Shown one piece after another: positions 8,248 through 16,636 of a DNA stretch of 40,907 nt. Within the stretch, counting starts at the first letter, position 1. Each line of letters starts with the position of its first letter. The position numbers were made by a program, and so were the translations under genes. The notes beneath the pieces are model-generated. The model did no database searches and was not told the origin of the DNA. It saw nothing but the letters and a program-made list of their open reading frames with translations. This DNA is from an uncultured Chlorobiaceae bacterium (lineage in GTDB: Bacteria > Bacteroidota > Chlorobiia > Chlorobiales > Chlorobiaceae). The DNA is taken from contig CAJAIK010000004.1 in the NCBI GenBank assembly GCA_903939765.1, positions 1 through 40,907 on the forward strand. The letters run 5' to 3'.

Positions 8248-9111
8248 ATGTATACACTCTCTCTGAAAGCTTTTGCGAAAATCAATCTCGGCCTTCTCAT
8301 CACCGGCAAACGCAAGGATGGCTACCACACGCTTGAGACTATTTTTGCGCCAATCAACTGGTATGACACCATCGAATTCAGCGATTCCGAAGCCATTTCA
8401 ATGAGTTGCTCTATTCTCGACCTTTCAGTGGACGACAACAATCTTTGCATCAAGGCCGCCAAATCCCTGCAGCAGTTTGCCGGAACCACAAAAGGCGTGG
8501 CGATGCACCTTCAAAAACAGGTGCCATTTGGAGCGGGGCTTGGTGGTGGAAGCAGCGATGCAGCCACGGTGCTCAGAGTGCTCAATCAGTTTTGGCAGGT
8601 TAACGCATCTCCGATTGAACTGCACGCTCTTGCAGTTAAACTTGGTGCCGACGTGCCCTATTTTCTTGCCATGAAAGGGCTTGCATACGCACGAGGAATT
8701 GGAGATGAGCTCGATGACCTCGCCCTCACCCTTCCTTATTATGTCGTAACAGTTTTTCCTGATGAGCATATTGCGACTGCCTGGGCATACAAGCATTTCT
8801 ACCCGCGCTTTGATCGCAAACTTCCGGACTTGAAAAAATGTGTTTCAGAACTTTGTCTTTCCGGAAAAAAGGAGGATTTGGCACTCTTTGAAAATGATTT
8901 TGAGCCTGCGGTATTTGATCATTATCCCGCCGTTCGCCAGGTTAAATCTGCATTACTTGAAGCGGGCAGCATTTTTGCCTCACTTTCTGGCAGCGGGTCA
9001 GCCGTTTTCGGGCTTTTTGAGAGAGAAGAGGAGGCGTTGACAGCTATGCATTGCCTGCCTGAAACCTATCGCAAAAGTTTGACACGCCCAGGATTTTCAA
9101 TGGAGCAATAA
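8248..9111 (+). CDS. ispE: 4-diphosphocytidyl-2-C-methyl-D-erythritol kinase
   Basis: IspE phosphorylates CDP-methylerythritol in the non-mevalonate isoprenoid pathway, which feeds chlorophyll phytyl/farnesyl tails, carotenoids and quinones in this phototroph. The 287-residue protein has the GHMP-kinase layout: substrate motif AKINLGLLITGKRKDGYH at the N-terminus, the ATP-binding glycine loop PFGAGLGGGSSDAA near residue 92, and the C-terminal motif SLSGSGSAVFGLF. Length and start are as expected. It stands alone on the plus strand, divergent from the SPOR gene and convergent with the H-NS-like gene. Confidence 0.96.
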   Translation: MYTLSLKAFAKINLGLLITGKRKDGYHTLETIFAPINWYDTIEFSDSEAISMSCSILDLSVDDNNLCIKAAKSLQQFAGTTKGVAMHLQKQVPFGAGLGGGSSDAATVLRVLNQFWQVNASPIELHALAVKLGADVPYFLAMKGLAYARGIGDELDDLALTLPYYVVTVFPDEHIATAWAYKHFYPRFDRKLPDLKKCVSELCLSGKKEDLALFENDFEPAVFDHYPAVRQVKSALLEAGSIFASLSGSGSAVFGLFEREEEALTAMHCLPETYRKSLTRPGFSMEQ

Positions 9112-9112
9112 C

Positions 9113-9174
9113 AAAAAAAACCTCAAGCAGTCGAGAATAAGTATCACTCTTATCGCTCATTTTGCTGCTTGAGG
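9113..9174 (-). terminator. Long hairpin terminator of the H-NS-like gene
   Basis: CCTCAAGCAG (9121-9130) and CTGCTTGAGG (9165-9174) are perfect 10-bp arms. The 34-base interior is itself partly self-complementary (AATAAG against CTTAT with flanking GAG/CTC). On the minus strand the hairpin is followed at once by eight T residues (9113-9120 are all A on the plus strand), the form of an intrinsic terminator for the gene ending at 9222. Confidence 0.8.
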
Positions 9175-9221
9175 TTGCCTGAAATTATATCGAGAAAAAT
9201 AAATGAAGAGGTGTTCCTGAT

Positions 9222-9527
9222 TTATTCTGGTAGCCGGTATAATTCAATATTTTCACCTTCACTTTCGATTGCCTTCACCCATTGCGGTTTAGGGCCTCTG
9301 CCTACCCAGTATTCAGTCTCACTCTTTCTGTACTTGATGGGAGACGGGGTTCTCTGTCCAGCTTTAACGGCCTTTCCCTTTTTTTCAAGCTCCTCTGCAG
9401 AAATATTATAGGTGGTCATCTTTACCTTGATATCATCAATGACTGCTCTGCGCTCTACGTTGATGATTTCCTGAGCCTGCTTCTGAAGCTCGGCTATCTG
9501 GGTCTGGATTTCTGTAAGTGTTGACAT
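9222..9527 (-). CDS. H-NS family nucleoid-associated protein
   Basis: A 101-residue protein with the two-part plan of H-NS. The N-terminal half is a coiled-coil oligomerisation region (heptad-like LTEIQTQIAELQKQAQEIIN). The C-terminal half is a DNA-binding domain around SETEYWVGRGPKPQWVKA, a variant of the W-x-G-RGR-x-P-W-L core in which RGR reads RGP. H-NS proteins bind curved AT-rich DNA and silence acquired genes. The family is best known in Proteobacteria, so its presence here is noteworthy. The gene is monocistronic with its own terminator. Its upstream region on this strand is AT-rich and 417 bp long. The call rests on the C-terminal motif. Confidence 0.85.
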   Translation of the reverse strand: MSTLTEIQTQIAELQKQAQEIINVERRAVIDDIKVKMTTYNISAEELEKKGKAVKAGQRTPSPIKYRKSETEYWVGRGPKPQWVKAIESEGENIELYRLPE

Positions 9528-9944
9528 AATGTTCAGCGGATAATTAATTGATCTAATTCAACGAAACACCGTCAATTTAAAATAAATTTTGATTTCTTCC
9601 TATTCCAAAATAATACTTGTGAGTTTATCATATTTATTGTCGTAAGCGGAATTAAAGTACCGCCCCAGTCGTGGCAAAATATCGTGAAACTCGTTACGAG
9701 TTTGATTTGCCTGAATACGGAATTGAATATGTTAATATCACTTCTTCCGCCATATCCGCAAGAACGTCTGCCTCTTCGTAATCTTCGATCAAAATCCCGT
9801 TAATATCCCTTCCGGGTATTTGACTTTGTGATACCTCTTTTCTCAGGTGGGGTGATCGCCTGATAGTTTTTTCTGCTTTTTATTGGTGCGCTCTGCTTTG
9901 TAATTATTCCTGATTCTTGCGGCGTCTCTGTTATCGAATACCGC
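9528..9944. other. 417-bp gap between the H-NS-like gene and the nitrilase-family gene
   Basis: The part next to the H-NS-like gene is AT-rich and contains a TTGACG (minus strand, 9570-9575) that could be a -35 element, without a convincing -10. The rest contains a short open stretch without a start codon, listed separately. No RNA gene or repeat was recognised. Confidence 0.4.
9694..9879 (-). pseudogene. Possible gene remnant, 61 open codons without an early start
   Basis: On the minus strand a frame is open from just after a TAA at 9880-9882 to a stop at 9694-9696. The predicted residues look protein-like, with an acidic helical stretch reading ILIEDYEEADVLADMAEEVI, but no ATG, GTG or TTG with a ribosome site precedes it. 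It may be the tail of a decayed gene or chance. No family is recognised. Confidence 0.25.
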
Positions 9945-10805
9945 TCACAACCGCCTTCCCTGTCCTATGATTTCGTTGAGTTCAGCGCTGATAAGGCGGA
10001 GATCTTCATCGAGAAAATGGGAAGAGTGCAGACGGGCGCGTTTTACCTCCGAAACATCTACCATGGCATCCATCACCGAGTGTTTGAAGAGGGGAGCGGA
10101 GCAGAGGAGGGTCCCCTCCGGTCCGGTTACGGAGGAGTTGCCCCAGTAGGTGAAGCTGTCTTCATTACCCACCCGGTTGATGCAGGCGACATAACTGCTG
10201 AAAAGAAAAGAGTAGGTCGATGCAATGGTCTGCCACTGGGTTACAATTGCCGGATTACCGCTTCCTGGCGCCATGCGCAAAGGGCTTGACATCAGCACAA
10301 AAAGCAGCTTGGCGCCCTGGTGTGCCAGCAGGTAAGGCACAGAGACATGCCAGAAATCCTCACAGATGGCCACGCCGATGCAGCCAAGCCTTCTTGACGT
10401 GACCGCCTTGATCTGTTGACCGGCAGAAAAATAGCGCAGCTCTTCAAACATGCCGTAGGTCGGCAGGTAAATTTTGCGGTGGACACTTCGGCCAACCCCA
10501 TCCTCAAACATAAACGCCGAGTTATAGACGCCGTAATCGTTGCTCAGCTCAATGCCTCCGCAGAGAATACATATCTTCCGGCTGAGCTCGCGCAGGGGTT
10601 CAAAATGGGCATCCTCAATGTGCATGGCAATATCCTGTGCTGCATCCTGAACATTGTATCCCGTGAGTGAGAGCTCGGGAAAGGCGATGGCATCGGCTCC
10701 GTCCCGAATCGCCTCTTCAGTCAGGGCGCAGTGTTGTGCCAGATTTTCATCAAAATTAGCCAGTGTGCAATCAATCTGGGCTATGCGCAGTTTCGCGTTC
10801 AGCAT
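9945..10805 (-). CDS. Nitrilase-superfamily carbon-nitrogen hydrolase (NAD synthetase glutaminase-domain type)
   Basis: A cytoplasmic amidase-like enzyme of 286 residues. All three catalytic residues of the superfamily are visible: Glu in FPELSLTGY, Lys in HRKIYLPTYGMFEE and Cys in VAICEDFWH. The sequence is closest in style to the N-terminal glutamine amidotransferase domain of NadE, but no synthetase domain follows. The start is placed at the ATG at 10803-10805, 14 bases after the stop of the permease gene. A longer frame to 10874 would run back into the permease gene and adds an atypical hydrophobic leader. The tight spacing says it is co-transcribed with the purine-type permease, so it may release ammonia from an imported or related compound. 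The substrate is unknown. Confidence 0.85.
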   Translation of the reverse strand: MLNAKLRIAQIDCTLANFDENLAQHCALTEEAIRDGADAIAFPELSLTGYNVQDAAQDIAMHIEDAHFEPLRELSRKICILCGGIELSNDYGVYNSAFMFEDGVGRSVHRKIYLPTYGMFEELRYFSAGQQIKAVTSRRLGCIGVAICEDFWHVSVPYLLAHQGAKLLFVLMSSPLRMAPGSGNPAIVTQWQTIASTYSFLFSSYVACINRVGNEDSFTYWGNSSVTGPEGTLLCSAPLFKHSVMDAMVDVSEVKRARLHSSHFLDEDLRLISAELNEIIGQGRRL

Positions 10806-10819
10806 CCTTTGTTCAGGGT

Positions 10820-12127
10820 TTAATGGTAGGGATAGAAAAGATAGAAGGTAAAAGAGAGTCCGGCAAGAATCCACATACCGCTGCGCACCTCCCGCACCCT
10901 TCCGGTAAAGAGTTTCAGGAGAACATAGGCAATAAACCCGGCAGTTATGCCGACGCCGATATTAAAGGTAAAGATCATGAGGGCAATGGTCAGAAAGGCA
11001 GGGAGGAGCTCACTGTAGTCGGTGAAATCCATCCTGGTGACTGATTGGAGCATGAACATGCCGACAACAACGAGTGCCGGCCCGTAGGCGAAGGGCGGAA
11101 CAATGGTCAGCACTGGTGAAAAAAAGAGGGCAAGCCCAAAGAGTGCCGCCACAACAAGCGCCGTCAATCCGCTCTTTCCGCCCTGCTCAATACCGGCGGC
11201 GGACTCAATATAGACACCCGCCGTAGTGGTTCCGAAGAGTGACGCGGCGATGGTTGAGAGTGCATCGACCAGCATCGGTTTTTCAATTTCTGGCAGGTTA
11301 TCCTGTTCATCAAGCAGGTTGGCTCTTGAAGACAAGCCGAAAAGGGTGCCCATGGTATCAACAAAATCCATCACCAGCACACTGATGATGACGCTGGCAA
11401 ATCCCCAGGTCAGCGCCCCCTGCAGGTCAATTTTCATAAAGATCGGCTCGATGGAGGGCGGCATACTGAAAGCCGTTGCAGGAAGGGGGATAAGGCCGGT
11501 CAAAAGAAAGGCGGCCGTCGTGACGGCCATACCGGCAAGAATTGCGCCGGTTACCCGCTGGATGAGAAGGACAGCCGTAAGGAGCAGACCGCCAAGGCTC
11601 AACAGTACCGGGAGTTGTGCAATATTGCCCAGTTGTACCGGTGCACCGGGCACACCGAGCGTCACAACGCCCATCTCGCAGAGGCCGAGAAAGGCCAGAA
11701 AGAGCCCGATTCCTCCCGAAAAGCTGTGCTTGAGCGAAGAGGGAATCGCCTCAGCCAGCCATTGGCGCAGCCCCCCGATGGTGATCAGGGTGAAAAGCAC
11801 ACCGCCGATAAAAATGGCCGCCATGGCCGTCTGCCAAGAGTAGCCGAGCGTCTGCACTACCGTATAGGCAATAAAGGCATTTTCGCCCATGTAAGGTGCA
11901 ACGGCAAAAGGGCGTTTGGCATAAAGCCCCATCAAAAGCGTCCCAAAGATGGAAGTAAGGATGGTCGCCGTCATTGAGGCCCCTTTGGGAATACCCGCCG
12001 CAGCAAGGATGGCCGGGTTGACAATAATAATATAAGAGAGCGTAAAGAAGGTGGTGATGCCAGCAATTATTTCCTGCCGGTAACTGGTACCGTGCCGGTC
12101 AAACTCGAAGTATGAGCGCACTGTCAT
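10820..12127 (-). CDS. NCS2 family (AzgA/PbuG-like) purine permease
   Basis: A 435-residue integral membrane transporter with about 12-14 hydrophobic segments. Family landmarks include the N-terminal RQEIIAGITTFFTLSYIIIV, the NPAILAAAGIP segment, and FVDTMGTLFGL with the following acidic stretch, the last typical of the guanine/hypoxanthine/adenine branch of nucleobase:cation symporters. It probably brings in a nucleobase with protons. It is the first gene of a two-gene unit with the nitrilase-like enzyme. The 244-bp upstream gap has no recognisable purine riboswitch. The exact base transported cannot be told from sequence. Confidence 0.9.
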   Translation of the reverse strand: MTVRSYFEFDRHGTSYRQEIIAGITTFFTLSYIIIVNPAILAAAGIPKGASMTATILTSIFGTLLMGLYAKRPFAVAPYMGENAFIAYTVVQTLGYSWQTAMAAIFIGGVLFTLITIGGLRQWLAEAIPSSLKHSFSGGIGLFLAFLGLCEMGVVTLGVPGAPVQLGNIAQLPVLLSLGGLLLTAVLLIQRVTGAILAGMAVTTAAFLLTGLIPLPATAFSMPPSIEPIFMKIDLQGALTWGFASVIISVLVMDFVDTMGTLFGLSSRANLLDEQDNLPEIEKPMLVDALSTIAASLFGTTTAGVYIESAAGIEQGGKSGLTALVVAALFGLALFFSPVLTIVPPFAYGPALVVVGMFMLQSVTRMDFTDYSELLPAFLTIALMIFTFNIGVGITAGFIAYVLLKLFTGRVREVRSGMWILAGLSFTFYLFYPYH

Positions 12128-12371
12128 GGTCGGATATCGTTTTATAGCGGGAAGCGGGTTTTATAAGCGCAAGATACATATAAAGCGTGAAAACGGCGAG
12201 GCGTAAACGGTTAAAATGGATTGGGGATCATTGATGAAAAACTTGTTTAGTAATAGCAATGGGTTACGTTTTTCTTTGCGGTAATTTTATTGTTACTTTT
12301 CCTGAGGTTTATCCATTTCTGAGTGGGGGCAAATCGCCGGGATTATCGTGAACTATTCATAAAGAGTATTC

Positions 12372-12983
12372 ATGGAGATAATTGATTTCAAGAAGGAGTT
12401 GAAGCATCTTTATCTCGCTTCTGCCAAAGAAGTTATTGGGGTTGATGTTCCTTCCATGAATTTCCTGATGGTAGATGGTGAGGGCGATCCCAATACCTCT
12501 CAAGCCTATGCTGAGGCAATTGAAGCACTGTTTGCCCTCTCCTATACCGTGAAGTTCATGGTCAAGAAAGGGGAGCTTTCAATTGATTATAGTGTTATGC
12601 CCCTTGAAGGGCTCTGGTGGGCAGATGATATGACCAGGTTTTCACCTGACGACAAATCAAACTGGAAGTGGACGGCAATGATTATGCAGCCCTCGTTTAT
12701 CACTCCTGACCTTATTGAACGTGCCTTTGCTGACGTGAAAAAGAAAAAGAATCCGGCGGCCATATCAAGGGTGCGGTTTGCATCATGGTGTGAAGGGGAG
12801 TGCGCACAAATCATGCATATCGGGCCGTTTTCCGAAGAGGGTCCGACGATTGAGCGGCTTCACCGCTTCATTGAAGCCAGCAACCGGCAGCGAATGGGCA
12901 AGCATCACGAAATTTACCTGAGCGACATCCGCAAAGCCGATCCCAAAAAATGGAAAACCATTATCCGGCAGCCGATGCTGTGA
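12372..12983 (+). CDS. GyrI-like small-molecule-binding domain protein
   Basis: A 203-residue cytoplasmic protein whose features fit the GyrI-like/SOUL-type fold used in AraC/MerR effector domains, here without a DNA-binding domain (COG4832-type). Landmarks are VDVPSMNFLMVDGEGDPNTS near the N-terminus, PLEGLWWADD in the middle, and AQIMHIGPFSEEGPTIERLH followed by HHEIYLSD near the end. Such stand-alone proteins bind or hydrolyse small hydrophobic compounds; the function here is not known. It is on the same strand as the NACHT gene but 271 bp upstream, so co-transcription is uncertain. Confidence 0.8.
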   Translation: MEIIDFKKELKHLYLASAKEVIGVDVPSMNFLMVDGEGDPNTSQAYAEAIEALFALSYTVKFMVKKGELSIDYSVMPLEGLWWADDMTRFSPDDKSNWKWTAMIMQPSFITPDLIERAFADVKKKKNPAAISRVRFASWCEGECAQIMHIGPFSEEGPTIERLHRFIEASNRQRMGKHHEIYLSDIRKADPKKWKTIIRQPML

Positions 12984-13254
12984 TGGCGACCACTTTGCAC
13001 CTCGTATTACATTGAAAAATTCTTTGCAGTCGATTCAGTCAAGCCGTTAATCCGCTGATTATGGCAATAAGGATGTTGTTGCTGCGTGATTAGTCGTTAT
13101 TTTATTCTGGAAAATAGCTGTTAATGGGGGTTGCTTTCGGGATGTTTTTTTTCTTAAAACGGTATTACCTTTTTTTCAAATCAAGATGCTCCCTCTGTGT
13201 GAAAATGAGTAGTCGAAATCGGCATTATGAACTCTTTACTTAAATACTGACCCT

Positions 13255-16200
13255 GTGCAAATACTGTCAACGATCAAACTTCTCGCTTCCACGAAAAACG
13301 CCTCTGGTGATTTATTCACGCGACTTGTCAACGACCTTTTCTTTGCACTTGGATATGACGATTTGAGATTGAATGTACACAAGTCCGGTCGAGAGGTGGA
13401 TATTCATGGAACGCACCGTATGGAGCCACGTTGCATGGTTGCCGAGTGCAAAGCCCATTCGGACAAGATTGGCGGGGACGATCTTAACAAGTTTTTTGGA
13501 GTGCTTGAACGTGAAAGAGATAGGCAGAATCCAACACAAGTGGCAGGCTATTTCGTTTCACTCAGCGGTTTTCGGGAAACAGGGAAGGAGCAGGAGCTTG
13601 AAACCAGCCAGCAGAAGCGCGTTATTCTGATCGACGGGAAACAGGTGATTGAGGAACTGCAACGGTGTCGAGCATTAGTGGATCAAACAGAGGCCATTGA
13701 AAAGGCAGGCCATTGTGCGGAGTATGCCGGTTTAAAGGAGGCTGTGCTCGATGGCGTTGAGCTTTTCGGTCACGATATGGGCTACTTGTGGGCTGTGTTC
13801 TACTCGGAAGGAAAAGTGCGAAGGTATTTTGCTTTGATTCATGCCGACGGAACACCATTGGCGGAATCCGCAGCTTCTCTGGTAATCAAGGCAGATCGCA
13901 CTTGTAAAGGGTCGTTGCATCGTTTGCACTACCTTGCTCCACCTCCTCCTGTGCCTGACCGGGAGGCGCTTCGTAAGGCGGTATCCAAACGGTATTGCCA
14001 GTGGATCAGTGAGGAGTGCGGATATATTCAACTTGATGGGCTGCCTGCGGATACAGACCTCAGCGCTGCGCGTATGAGGCTGGAGAGACTGTTTGTTCCG
14101 CTGAATATCGTGACGAAAGCGAAGAAGAGCGGCAAGAAGAGCGACGATGGGTCAGAATTGACGGAGTCAGTGGGCAAATTTATCTGCTCACACCAACATG
14201 CAGCAATATTGGCTTCTCCGGGTGGCGGAAAAAGCACTTTGCTTAAGCGGGTGGCCATAGCCTATGCCGCCCCTGAACGCTTAACAGAAGTTGACGATAA
14301 TCTTCCGGAACGTGAGTGGATTCCCTTGTTTCTTCGTTGCCGGGAACTCAGGGATCGTGCCCATCGACCAATTTTGGAGTTGCTTGATGATCTCTCTCGG
14401 CACGTGGGGTTGAGTACAGAGGAGGCTGCGGCTTTCCATGAACGACTTCATGAGCTCCTGCGTTCGGGGAAAGCATTGCTTCTCGTTGATGGACTTGATG
14501 AGATTTCCGATGAGGGTGGGAGGCAGACCTTTGCCCAGCACTTACGGACATTTGTTGCCATGTTTCCTCATGTTACCCTGCTGGTAACCTCGCGTGAGGC
14601 TGGCTTTCGGCATGTGGCTGGTGTGGTCGCCAGTGTCTGTGACCAAGCGCGGCTGGCGCCTTTCTCCAAAGAGGATGTAGGGCGCCTCTGTGAGCGTTGG
14701 CATGTCGAGGTCGTGGGTGACAATGACCAAGTCCGGTCAGATGCCCGGTTGTTGGCCGACACAATCTGGAACAACGAGCGCATTCGCGCTTTGGCGGAGA
14801 ATCCATTGATGTTGACCACTATTCTTGTTGTTCGACGCTGCATCGGGGATTTGCCGAGTCGTCGGGTTGAACTCTACCATGAGGCAGTGCGTGTGCTTAT
14901 CCGAACATGGAATACTGAGGGTTTTGCGCCGATGGATCTTGAAGAAACCAAGACACAACTCTCTTACGTTGCCTGCACCATGATGGCCGAGGGTATACAA
15001 CAGATTGGACAGAAAGCTCTTCTCAGGTTGCTTCAGCAGGCCAGAAGCGAGTTGGAGGCAGAGCTCCAGTTTATTCGTATCAGTCCGGAGGAATTTGTCC
15101 GCCGTATCGAGTATCGCAGCAGCCTTCTGATGCAGACTGGCCACGAGCGCATTAACGGAGAGTTGCAACCGGTATACGAATTTCGGCATTTGACGTTTCA
15201 GGAGTACCTTGCTGCCCGTGGTTTTGTTGAAGAACAGTATCCCGGCCGCGATGGAGGTCAAAGCCTGGCGGATTTACTGGCGCAACATTTTGATGATGAA
15301 CGATGGCGCGAAGTTATTCCGCTTGCGGTAGTCATGGCTGGGCGCAGAGCAGAGGAAACGGTCAAGCGATTAATTCGGGTTGCTGAGGATTATCCTGAAA
15401 CGAAGATGCCTCCGGGTATTCTTCCGCCTCCTGCGGCGCTCCTCATGCAGTGTCTGCTTGACGAGGTACAGGTGACCCCGGCCACATTGCGAGTTGCATT
15501 GCTTTGTTTGGGAAAGCAAGATGGGCTTCGTGATTGTTCGGATTTATTGCGCGGTAAGTTTGGTGAGCTATTCATGCAGTTAATGAACGACGCATACTTT
15601 GGAGCCGGTGAGAATTGGGATGAGTATGTTTCTGCTCAAATGCGTATTGCCGTTTATCTCTATTTGACAGATTATGAACCCGAAAAACCTTCAGACGCGT
15701 TGATCGATTCACTGGTGGAAGTTCTGAAGAGTGGGGGGCGAATTGAAACGGCTCGTGCGGCTCTGGCATCAACGCATTTAGCTTTTAGAAGACGGCCACC
15801 ACTGTTGCATATAATTGAAAACATAACGGAAGATTCTCGTTATCAGCCACTTTATGAGTCGTTATTACCATTGGTTTATTGTGATGATCCCCATCTTTCA
15901 ATGCCAGCAACCTGGGCACTTGCGTGGATTGGTGCAAATGGTTTATGGAGACCAAAACCCTCTCAAGAGTTACTGCTTTTTCTTTATCGTATCTGGCGTG
16001 AAGCAGCCTCTCGCGAGCAGTCTCGTTTCGCTGGCTGGGCGTTCTCTGTCCAGCCGCTGTTTCCTCGGGAAACATTCAGCCCTGATCTTTGGGGTGACTG
16101 CGATCCCTTTCTTCAGGAAATCGCATCAAAAAAAGACGTAGATAGCTTAGGTGCGCTTATCGTGGGATGGTATCGGCACGCACCATGGGACGATAGAACT

Positions 16201-16323
16201 ATAGCGAACCTCATTAAGGAGGACTGGGCTAACAGAAAATCAAGCTTTAGGCATCGTGAACTGCTTGTCGCTCTCGGTGATGCAGGAAAGGAAGTTCTTG
16301 CAACTTTGGATGATAATAAATAA
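13255..16323 (+). CDS. Restriction-endonuclease-like/NACHT NTPase fusion (bacterial NLR-like, probable antiphage protein)
   Basis: A 1022-residue protein with three parts. Residues about 15-135 look like a PD-(D/E)XK nuclease: SGREVDIHG with Asp49, then VAECK with Glu64 and Lys66, and a downstream FFGVLERER helix. Residues about 310-660 are a NACHT-type STAND ATPase: Walker A ASPGGGKST (320-328), extended Walker B ALLLVDGLDEI (407-417), sensor VTSREAG (444-450), the ENPLMLTTI winged-helix motif (515-523) and FRHLTFQEYLAAR (643-655). The C-terminal 360 residues are helical and unassigned, a likely sensor. Known bacterial NACHT proteins sense phage and trigger an N-terminal effector; here DNA cleavage is the inferred effector. 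The only in-frame start is the GTG at 13255, with no clear Shine-Dalgarno sequence. A toxin-antitoxin pair follows 313 bp downstream. Confidence 0.88.
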   Translation: MQILSTIKLLASTKNASGDLFTRLVNDLFFALGYDDLRLNVHKSGREVDIHGTHRMEPRCMVAECKAHSDKIGGDDLNKFFGVLERERDRQNPTQVAGYFVSLSGFRETGKEQELETSQQKRVILIDGKQVIEELQRCRALVDQTEAIEKAGHCAEYAGLKEAVLDGVELFGHDMGYLWAVFYSEGKVRRYFALIHADGTPLAESAASLVIKADRTCKGSLHRLHYLAPPPPVPDREALRKAVSKRYCQWISEECGYIQLDGLPADTDLSAARMRLERLFVPLNIVTKAKKSGKKSDDGSELTESVGKFICSHQHAAILASPGGGKSTLLKRVAIAYAAPERLTEVDDNLPEREWIPLFLRCRELRDRAHRPILELLDDLSRHVGLSTEEAAAFHERLHELLRSGKALLLVDGLDEISDEGGRQTFAQHLRTFVAMFPHVTLLVTSREAGFRHVAGVVASVCDQARLAPFSKEDVGRLCERWHVEVVGDNDQVRSDARLLADTIWNNERIRALAENPLMLTTILVVRRCIGDLPSRRVELYHEAVRVLIRTWNTEGFAPMDLEETKTQLSYVACTMMAEGIQQIGQKALLRLLQQARSELEAELQFIRISPEEFVRRIEYRSSLLMQTGHERINGELQPVYEFRHLTFQEYLAARGFVEEQYPGRDGGQSLADLLAQHFDDERWREVIPLAVVMAGRRAEETVKRLIRVAEDYPETKMPPGILPPPAALLMQCLLDEVQVTPATLRVALLCLGKQDGLRDCSDLLRGKFGELFMQLMNDAYFGAGENWDEYVSAQMRIAVYLYLTDYEPEKPSDALIDSLVEVLKSGGRIETARAALASTHLAFRRRPPLLHIIENITEDSRYQPLYESLLPLVYCDDPHLSMPATWALAWIGANGLWRPKPSQELLLFLYRIWREAASREQSRFAGWAFSVQPLFPRETFSPDLWGDCDPFLQEIASKKDVDSLGALIVGWYRHAPWDDRTIANLIKEDWANRKSSFRHRELLVALGDAGKEVLATLDDNK

Positions 16324-16636
16324 CTCCTGTTCTTGAAATTGCGGAGCATTCAAACAAGGCTGACGATTTGAATTCAATCATTTCAAAGCATTCCCCTGCT
16401 GCCATATCTGACTAACTTTAGCGGCATGGATTGTGCCTCGTGTGGTTCATTTTGCTGGTTTGCTTCAATTATCCGTACCTTTACTGTAATTTAGTTCCGG
16501 GCAAGAACAGAAGAGGTTTAACAAGCCTTGTTGACCTCTGTTTCGTTGAAGGGCTTGATCGGCTCGGTCACCATTTTCCGAATCAGCCATCAGGAGCAAA
16601 AATAAAGTTGTTTTATCGTCTTTACCGGAGAGCATT
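16324..16636. other. 313-bp gap between the NACHT gene and the toxin-antitoxin pair
   Basis: No gene, RNA or terminator was recognised here. The one structured element is an imperfect inverted repeat at 16512-16539, listed separately. A GGAGAG Shine-Dalgarno sequence lies at the right edge, just before the antitoxin ATG. Confidence 0.5.
16512..16539. promoter_or_regulatory. Imperfect inverted repeat upstream of the antitoxin gene
   Basis: AGAGGTTTAACAA and TTGTTGACCTCT face each other around GCC, pairing over 11 positions with one bulge and one mismatch, about 98 bases before the antitoxin start. It is a candidate operator for the toxin-antitoxin complex, or a stem in the leader RNA. Confidence 0.4.

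Noticed and set aside
12128-12371. Purine riboswitch upstream of the NCS2 permease
   Set aside because: I looked on the minus strand for the conserved three-way-junction elements and found no convincing match. The region simply looks like a divergent promoter gap.
13227-13250. Seven-codon ORF (MNSLLKY) just before the NACHT gene as a leader peptide
   Set aside because: It is too short to distinguish from chance, with no ribosome site or attenuator hairpin between it and the GTG start.
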